10,185 nt of DNA from CAYLOP01 sp964385305 (GTDB lineage: Bacteria > Chloroflexota > Anaerolineae > Anaerolineales > E44-bin32). Below, piece by piece: positions 6,164 through 10,185 of the stretch. The first letter of the stretch is position 1. Every line of letters starts with the position of its first letter. Position numbers and translations under genes: made by a program. The notes beneath the pieces were generated by a model that was not told where the DNA came from, did no database searches, and worked only from the letters and a program-made list of their open reading frames with translations. The stretch is from positions 1-10,185 of the forward strand of contig CAYLOP010000110.1 of assembly GCA_964385305.1 (NCBI GenBank), written 5' to 3'.

Positions 6164-7126
6164 TCATACCCCCTCTTCGACGTATACGTCTTCGTAGAGC
6201 GCCTCGGGCTCGGGGTCCGGGCTGGATTCCGCAAACTGAACCGCTTCTATAAGTTCTTCTTCAACACGTGTTTCCTCGGCATCAAGCAATGCCTCGTCGA
6301 TGTGCGATTCGTTAAGTAGATACTTTCTGAAGATCCCGATGGGATCGTCCTCCTGCCACTTTTTGACTTCTTCACGATCTCGGTAGCGCTCCGGATCGCC
6401 CATCGAGTGACCGCGGAAGCGGTAGGTGACAACCTCAAGGAGGAAGGGCCCATTCTCACGGACGTGCGCCAGCGCTTCCTGGGTTGCCTGATGGACCTCC
6501 AAGACGTCCATTCCATCTACGCGGTTGTTAGGCATACCATAGCCGTCTGCCTTTTGCCGAATCTCGCTGACGGCTGAGGCGCGCTCTACGGTCGTGCCCA
6601 TGCCATATTTGTTGTTCTCGCAAACCCACAACACGGGCAGTTTCCATACCATTGATAGGTTTAAGGCTTCATGGAAGTAACCGATGTTGGTCGCCCCTTC
6701 CCCGAAGAAGCAAATGGTGACGGTGTCGGAGCCCTGGTATTGATCGGTGAGCGCCATGCCCGTCGCAAGCGGTAGGTGTGCGCCGACGATGGCGTGTCCG
6801 CCCCAGAAATTACGCTTGACGTCTGCAAGGTGCATCGATCCACCTTTGCCCTTCGAGCAACCGGTCGCTTTACCCAGGAGTTCGGCCATGATCGCCTTAG
6901 CTTCGATCCCGCAGGATATTGCGATCCCATGATCCCGGTATGCGGTGATGACGCGGTCACCCGGCTTTCGAGCGGAGATCACCCCCGTGCCAACTGCCTC
7001 CTGGCCGATGTAGAGGTGCAGGAACCCCCCAATCTTGCCTCCCTGGTAGAGTTCAGCCGATTTTTCTTCCAAGCGGCGGACGAGAACCATTTCGTGGTAC
7101 AGTTTCAGCAGTTCGTTTTTTTTCAT
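6164..7126 (-). CDS. pdhA: Pyruvate dehydrogenase E1 component, alpha subunit
   Basis: This is the alpha chain of the thiamine diphosphate-dependent E1, first gene of the operon. Over 320 residues it shows the family order: RLEEKSAELYQGGKIGGFLHLYIGQEA near the N terminus, AYRDHG (62-67), SKGKGGSMH (91-99), the diphosphate-binding motif running from GEG (142-144) to NN (171-172), and the substrate-channel loop YRFRGHSMGDPERYRDREE (235-253). GEG replaces the commoner GDG, a conservative change also known in other E1 alpha chains. Length is typical of bacterial alpha/beta-type E1. The ATG start has AGGGAGG (7131-7137) four bases upstream. pdhB follows after one base and pdhC overlaps pdhB, so subunits are made in step. 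An acetoin dehydrogenase role cannot be ruled out, since AcoA is closely related, but no acetoin gene is nearby. Confidence 0.94.
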   Translation of the reverse strand: MKKNELLKLYHEMVLVRRLEEKSAELYQGGKIGGFLHLYIGQEAVGTGVISARKPGDRVITAYRDHGIAISCGIEAKAIMAELLGKATGCSKGKGGSMHLADVKRNFWGGHAIVGAHLPLATGMALTDQYQGSDTVTICFFGEGATNIGYFHEALNLSMVWKLPVLWVCENNKYGMGTTVERASAVSEIRQKADGYGMPNNRVDGMDVLEVHQATQEALAHVRENGPFLLEVVTYRFRGHSMGDPERYRDREEVKKWQEDDPIGIFRKYLLNESHIDEALLDAEETRVEEELIEAVQFAESSPDPEPEALYEDVYVEEGV

Positions 7127-7170
7127 CTAGCCTCCCTGGGGCAAGAGGCTGCCACTTTCTTCTCTCCCCT

Positions 7171-7186
7171 TGTAGGATATTCTACA
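7171..7186 (-). promoter_or_regulatory. Palindrome over the likely pdhA promoter (operator candidate)
   Basis: TGTAGGATATTCTACA is a 16-base palindrome with only one imperfect pair. On the minus strand it contains TAGAAT (7184-7179), a five-of-six match to a -10 box, about 45 bases before the pdhA ATG. A further TACAAG at 7195-7200 mirrors CTTGTA at 7169-7174, so TACA-type half sites recur at 12-base spacing. There is no good -35 box, but TTTTAAAA (7207-7214) sits just upstream of where one would be. The arrangement fits a transcription factor site controlling the dehydrogenase operon; the factor is unknown. Confidence 0.45.
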
Positions 7187-7311
7187 CGATTCCATACAAG
7201 ATCAGCTTTTAAAACCACATGTCCCACCGGTGTGAGAAGAAGAATTCGACCCCGGGTCTCCAATCTCGTCTTCGCTCGATCAGCGGTTTGGATGTGGCGG
7301 GCACTCGTGGG

Positions 7312-8643
7312 TCAGGGTGCGAGACCGGTTGCTTGGAAGTCGTACTCGCTCATCGCCGGATCGGCTCCCTGTGGCAGCATGAGCGGTAGGGTAAAGGTTG
7401 CGCTCTCACCTGCCACCAGGGTGTCCGCAGCAACCAGCCAGCCGGCAGTGAGAGGTTCACCGGATGTCGAGCGCATGGCGGCATAGACAATGGCGCTTTG
7501 CACGGCTTCTGGTCCCATGTTGGAGACCGTACCTCGCACGATCAGGGAGCTTCCGATCGTCTCGTAAAGGCTGATATTCAGGTTGAGGGGGAGGAAGATG
7601 ACATTCGAGGGGATGGATGCGCGTGGGTCATAGATGACCTCCGCTCGCATGTCATCGGATTGCGTGGCTTGTCCTGCGAGTTTCGATCGCAAGCCGGGGA
7701 ACGATGCGACGGCAAAGACTCGGTTCTCTCCCGGGCCAAGGGGCGTGGGCGGGGCGATCGATGCGATGCCAAGGGTTTCATCGTTCAGCTTGAGCTCCAC
7801 CAGGAAAGTCGCCCAGCGTGGCTGGTCATCCGGGTTGTGGATTTCACCGACGACGAAGGGATTGCCTTGTGCTGTAAATTTCAAGCTGGGTCCTTGAGGT
7901 AAGGTCAGGGAAGGATAGGTGGGGTGGATCGTCGCCGTGGCATCGTAGTAGGGGACAAGGTCGGCTTCGCCGGGGTCGCTCAACAGAACGGCGAGGAAGG
8001 GGGAAGACTCAGCAGGTTCGAGGGCGGAAAGATGCACGCTGCTCGCAGTTATGTCAAGCAGATTGGCTTCAGGTCCCACTGCCATCAACCCAAGGCGGTG
8101 GATCGCCAGGCTCATCTCGCTCTGGTTGGTGAGGCGACCAAGAATCGCGAGACCGCCATCTTCGGTGGGTGTGGCGATAAGATCGTTGATCTCCAACTCG
8201 CCTCGCGTGAAGATCGATGTCTGATATGAGACAATCTCCGCCTCTGCGCGGGTGGGTAGATTCGATTCCGTGAAACGAGCGATGAACGGGCTGCTTTCCC
8301 CCGAAGCGAGATGATGCAACGCGGCTGGGATGACCTGCTGGGCGATTAATGTATCATCATCGTTGAAAAGAGAGACCATGATCTCCAACGTAGACAATTT
8401 CATCGCGGAGTCATTGGTCAGATTTCCGACAACGATCCAATCCCCCTGGGACGCGCCGGGCCTCAGGATGACCTCTTTGATGGCCGCGACCTGCGGTGTG
8501 GGTGGGAAGGTAGCGGGCTGGGTGGGGAGGTCGGAGGCTGGCGTGATCCGCGCGCTGGACGTGGGTATAGATCCCTGCAGGTTTACACAGGCAGTAAGTG
8601 CTGCAGTAATCATAAGTGCGAAGATGATCTTGGCTCGTTTCAC
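7312..8643 (-). CDS. Predicted lipoprotein with four FxLYD-like repeats
   Basis: Function is unknown. The 443-residue protein begins with a lipoprotein signal: basic MKRAK, a hydrophobic stretch IIFALMITAAL, and lipobox LTAC with the acylated cysteine at 19, so it should sit on the outer face of the membrane. A Thr/Pro/Ser-rich linker (about 24-55) leads into four divergent repeats of about 60 residues, near 68-124, 163-220, 259-315 and 365-421. Each opens with a strand holding a G-x-(L/I/V)-x-N pattern (VGNLTN, LGRLTN, VGEIHN, RGTVSN) and closes with an acidic-turn-to-strand block (SGESSPF, PAESSPF, PGENRVF, AGESATF). This layout resembles FxLYD-type beta-sandwich domains used as surface or binding modules; the family name is inferred. 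The start is GTG with no clear ribosome binding site; it begins 43 bases after the transporter stop, so the two are probably cotranscribed. Confidence 0.82.
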   Translation of the reverse strand: MKRAKIIFALMITAALTACVNLQGSIPTSSARITPASDLPTQPATFPPTPQVAAIKEVILRPGASQGDWIVVGNLTNDSAMKLSTLEIMVSLFNDDDTLIAQQVIPAALHHLASGESSPFIARFTESNLPTRAEAEIVSYQTSIFTRGELEINDLIATPTEDGGLAILGRLTNQSEMSLAIHRLGLMAVGPEANLLDITASSVHLSALEPAESSPFLAVLLSDPGEADLVPYYDATATIHPTYPSLTLPQGPSLKFTAQGNPFVVGEIHNPDDQPRWATFLVELKLNDETLGIASIAPPTPLGPGENRVFAVASFPGLRSKLAGQATQSDDMRAEVIYDPRASIPSNVIFLPLNLNISLYETIGSSLIVRGTVSNMGPEAVQSAIVYAAMRSTSGEPLTAGWLVAADTLVAGESATFTLPLMLPQGADPAMSEYDFQATGLAP

Positions 8644-8686
8644 GCAAGCAAGGATACCGCGAGTTGCGTTGAAAAGGGAGTGACCA

Positions 8687-9994
8687 TCAGCCCACTTCCG
8701 CCCATATCGCAGCGGCGGGAGAGGTCTCCTGACGGAATCTTTCCAGGCTCAATTGCCCGAGGATGGCGAGCGTTACGAGAACGCCCAGCGCTTCGGTGAG
8801 AAAGACGGCGGCGTAGGCGGTCGTCTCGGCGCCCGACAGGGAGAGGGCGAGATCGTGGATGACGCCGCCGCCGATAGAGGCCACACCATTGGCGATCGCC
8901 TGAGAGAGCGTCCACGCGCCCATATACATCCCCGTGCGTCCTTCCACCGACATGCCCATCATCAGCGACAGACCGCCGACGTTGAACAAGCCCATGCCGG
9001 CGCCCATGATCAGAATGGATGGGGATACGAGTATCGCTAGACGGGTGAGGGAGGAGATGCCAAGCGCCAGGAATGAGGCGCTGGCGAGAAGCAGACCCAG
9101 GGAGGCAGTCCATTTATTTCCAAGGCGAGTTGAGAGCCACCGTCCTGCGACCGCCATGGCTCCCAGCACACCGACCATCTGAAAAGCGTTAAAGCGCGTG
9201 GTCTCGCCCACACTCATCCCGAAGACATCGCCGCCGAATGGCTCGAGTACGGTGTTCTGGATGAAGAGGAACAGGATCCCCGAGAAGAGGAAGAAGAAGA
9301 ACAGGCGTGTCTGGCGGCTGGAGGCTATCGCTCGCCAGGCCTCGCGATTGGTGATCTTCTCCCGGGAGGGCGCCGGACCACAGCGTCGTTCAACTCGCCA
9401 GACGGAGGCCACGGTCAGTCCCCCCACAAGTGCGGCCATAACCACAAAGAGGGCGATCAAGTTGGTCGCTGAGTAGTTGTTGAGGACGCCGACACCGAGG
9501 CCAACGCCGGCGAGGATTCCGACCATCATCATCGACCATACCACGGCGATCGCCCGGCCGCGTTCTTCCTGCGTCGTCAGATCGGCGATGAGCGAGAGGT
9601 AAGCGGTACCGGCAGTGTAGTTCCCCGCGCCGAGTAGCAGGAAGACCAGGGCAGCCAGCGCGGCATACGGCAGTGCACCGCCGTGCGTTTCAAGAAGCAG
9701 CGCGGTGAGCGGGGCCGCAACCGTGGCGGCAATCGTGAGGGCCGCCCCGCCCAGGATGTAAGGTGTGCGGTGTAGGCCGAAGAGGGGGACGTTGTCGGAG
9801 CGGTGGCCTATTGGGATGGCGAGCGGCGCGGCGAAGTAGTGAATCCCGATGATGATGCTGACGAGGCTCATTCCAAGCCCCATCTCCACCTTCATCACAC
9901 GGTTGAGAATACCCAGCGTGAGTACGGAGAGCATACCCGCTGCAAACTGGCGCAGGCCGATCCGAAGCAAGCGAGTAATTGGCAAGGGGTCCAT
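8687..9994 (-). CDS. PucC/BCD-family major facilitator superfamily membrane protein
   Basis: This 435-residue inner-membrane protein, with about twelve predicted helices, belongs to the PucC (BCD) branch of the major facilitator superfamily, best known for proteins that help assemble light-harvesting and bacteriochlorophyll complexes. Family marks: RIGLRQFAAGML (11-22), NRVMKVEMGL (31-40), the first cytoplasmic loop GHRSDNVPLFGLHRTPYI (63-80), GTAYLSLIADLTTQEERGRA (129-148), the very characteristic NTVLEPFGGDVFGMSVGETT (247-266) and GRTGMYMGAWTLSQAIANG (352-370). A loop between helices 6 and 7 (about 200-225) is basic, as is normal. The ATG at 9994 has AAAGG immediately before it, an unusually close ribosome binding site, but no in-frame alternative start lies upstream. 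The substrate is unknown; family members occur in non-phototrophs too, and no pigment gene is in the window. The lipoprotein gene follows on the same strand. Confidence 0.9.
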   Translation of the reverse strand: MDPLPITRLLRIGLRQFAAGMLSVLTLGILNRVMKVEMGLGMSLVSIIIGIHYFAAPLAIPIGHRSDNVPLFGLHRTPYILGGAALTIAATVAAPLTALLLETHGGALPYAALAALVFLLLGAGNYTAGTAYLSLIADLTTQEERGRAIAVVWSMMMVGILAGVGLGVGVLNNYSATNLIALFVVMAALVGGLTVASVWRVERRCGPAPSREKITNREAWRAIASSRQTRLFFFFLFSGILFLFIQNTVLEPFGGDVFGMSVGETTRFNAFQMVGVLGAMAVAGRWLSTRLGNKWTASLGLLLASASFLALGISSLTRLAILVSPSILIMGAGMGLFNVGGLSLMMGMSVEGRTGMYMGAWTLSQAIANGVASIGGGVIHDLALSLSGAETTAYAAVFLTEALGVLVTLAILGQLSLERFRQETSPAAAIWAEVG

Positions 9995-10038
9995 CCTTTG
10001 TTCTACCGATGTGGCATTTGACGAAGACGATCTTCTCT

Positions 10039-10047
10039 TTTATACCA
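10039..10047 (-). promoter_or_regulatory. Extended -10 promoter of the transporter gene
   Basis: On the minus strand the sequence TGGTATAAA (10047-10039) is an extended -10 element, TG-N-TATAAA, with no good -35 box upstream. Transcription would start about 38 bases before the transporter ATG. The surrounding sequence up to 10080 is markedly AT-rich, as expected of a promoter region. Confidence 0.45.
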
Positions 10048-10185
10048 TACAGGTGGTTGAAAAAGGATTAATTTTTTATAGAGAAAAGAATCGAGTCCAC
10101 ATACAATGAGAGTCATAGCCATGAGGCGAATCCCTGGATCGAGTTCGAGACTAGATATTGACGAACGTGAACATACGATGCCCAG
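10048..10185. other. Right-edge region, gene content undecided
   Basis: This AT-rich upstream region runs off the window. A plus-strand frame opens at ATG 10106 and stays open to the edge (MRVIAMRRIPGSSSRLDIDE...), which could be the start of a divergent gene, though no ribosome binding site is clear. On the minus strand a frame entering from the edge ends with TGA at 10115-10113 (…VRQYLVSNSIQGFASWL) and could be the tail of an upstream gene. Neither has enough sequence to recognise. TTGAAA at 10057-10062 is a possible plus-strand -35 box. Confidence 0.3.

Noticed and set aside
6163..6234. Upstream in-frame ATG that would lengthen E1 beta by 24 residues
   Set aside because: The extra residues are basic, unlike any E1 beta N terminus, and are encoded within pdhA; the ATG at 6162 has a good ribosome binding site and gives the normal start.
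7225..7232. Palindrome CACCGGTG and the nearby GACCCCGGGTC at 7248-7258
   Set aside because: They are short GC-rich palindromes with no T tract and no clear relation to a promoter; dyads this short are common by chance in this base composition.
6776..7486. Plus-strand open frame of 236 codons across the pdhA upstream region
   Set aside because: Most of it is antisense to pdhA and the lipoprotein gene; the product shows no recognisable motif, and it crosses the likely pdhA promoter.
8640..9113. Minus-strand open frame overlapping the transporter's 3' part in another frame
   Set aside because: Its His/Arg-rich product is a frame-shifted reading of the PucC-family gene; the gap to the lipoprotein is too short for a separate gene.
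10143..10170. GTTCG … CGAAC inverted repeat near the right edge, considered as an SOS/LexA box
   Set aside because: The arms are 14 bases apart and do not fit the known GAAC-N4-GTTC or CTGT-N8-ACAG spacings.

Overview
The window looks like chromosomal DNA of a Chloroflexota bacterium, probably Anaerolineae or a relative. This placement is inferred from gene order and protein character: a recA–recX–rny run, an alpha/beta-type pyruvate dehydrogenase, and a PucC-family transporter beside a repeat-containing lipoprotein. It is not proven by a marker gene. Base composition is moderately GC-rich and even. I see no insertion sequence, CRISPR array, tRNA, rRNA or phage gene.

Layout. Positions 1-2643 run on the plus strand: the 3' end of recA, a 332-base gap holding two hairpins, then recX and rny overlapping by 4 bases. 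A short convergent gap (2644-2787) follows. Every other gene is on the minus strand. Read in the direction of transcription from the right, they are a PucC/BCD-family membrane transporter (9994-8687), a predicted lipoprotein with four divergent beta-sandwich-like repeats (8643-7312), a tightly coupled pyruvate dehydrogenase operon of E1 alpha, E1 beta and E2 (7126-3938), a receiver-only response regulator (3760-3365) and an overlapping gene of unknown family (3378-2788).

How the genes work together. recA/recX is a recombinase and its regulator. rny encodes the membrane-anchored endonuclease that starts mRNA decay, translationally coupled to recX. The three dehydrogenase genes make the E1 and E2 parts of a 2-oxoacid dehydrogenase complex, most likely pyruvate to acetyl-CoA; the E3 subunit is not in the window. 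A near-perfect 16-base palindrome overlaps the likely promoter of this operon and is a good operator candidate. The response regulator has no DNA-binding output domain and no kinase nearby; its only clear partner is the unknown protein it overlaps.

The window is mostly ordinary housekeeping DNA. The items most worth a second look are the unknown protein paired with the lone receiver, the PucC-family transporter with no photosynthesis gene in view, the four-repeat lipoprotein, the operator candidate ahead of the dehydrogenase operon, and the structured recX leader.
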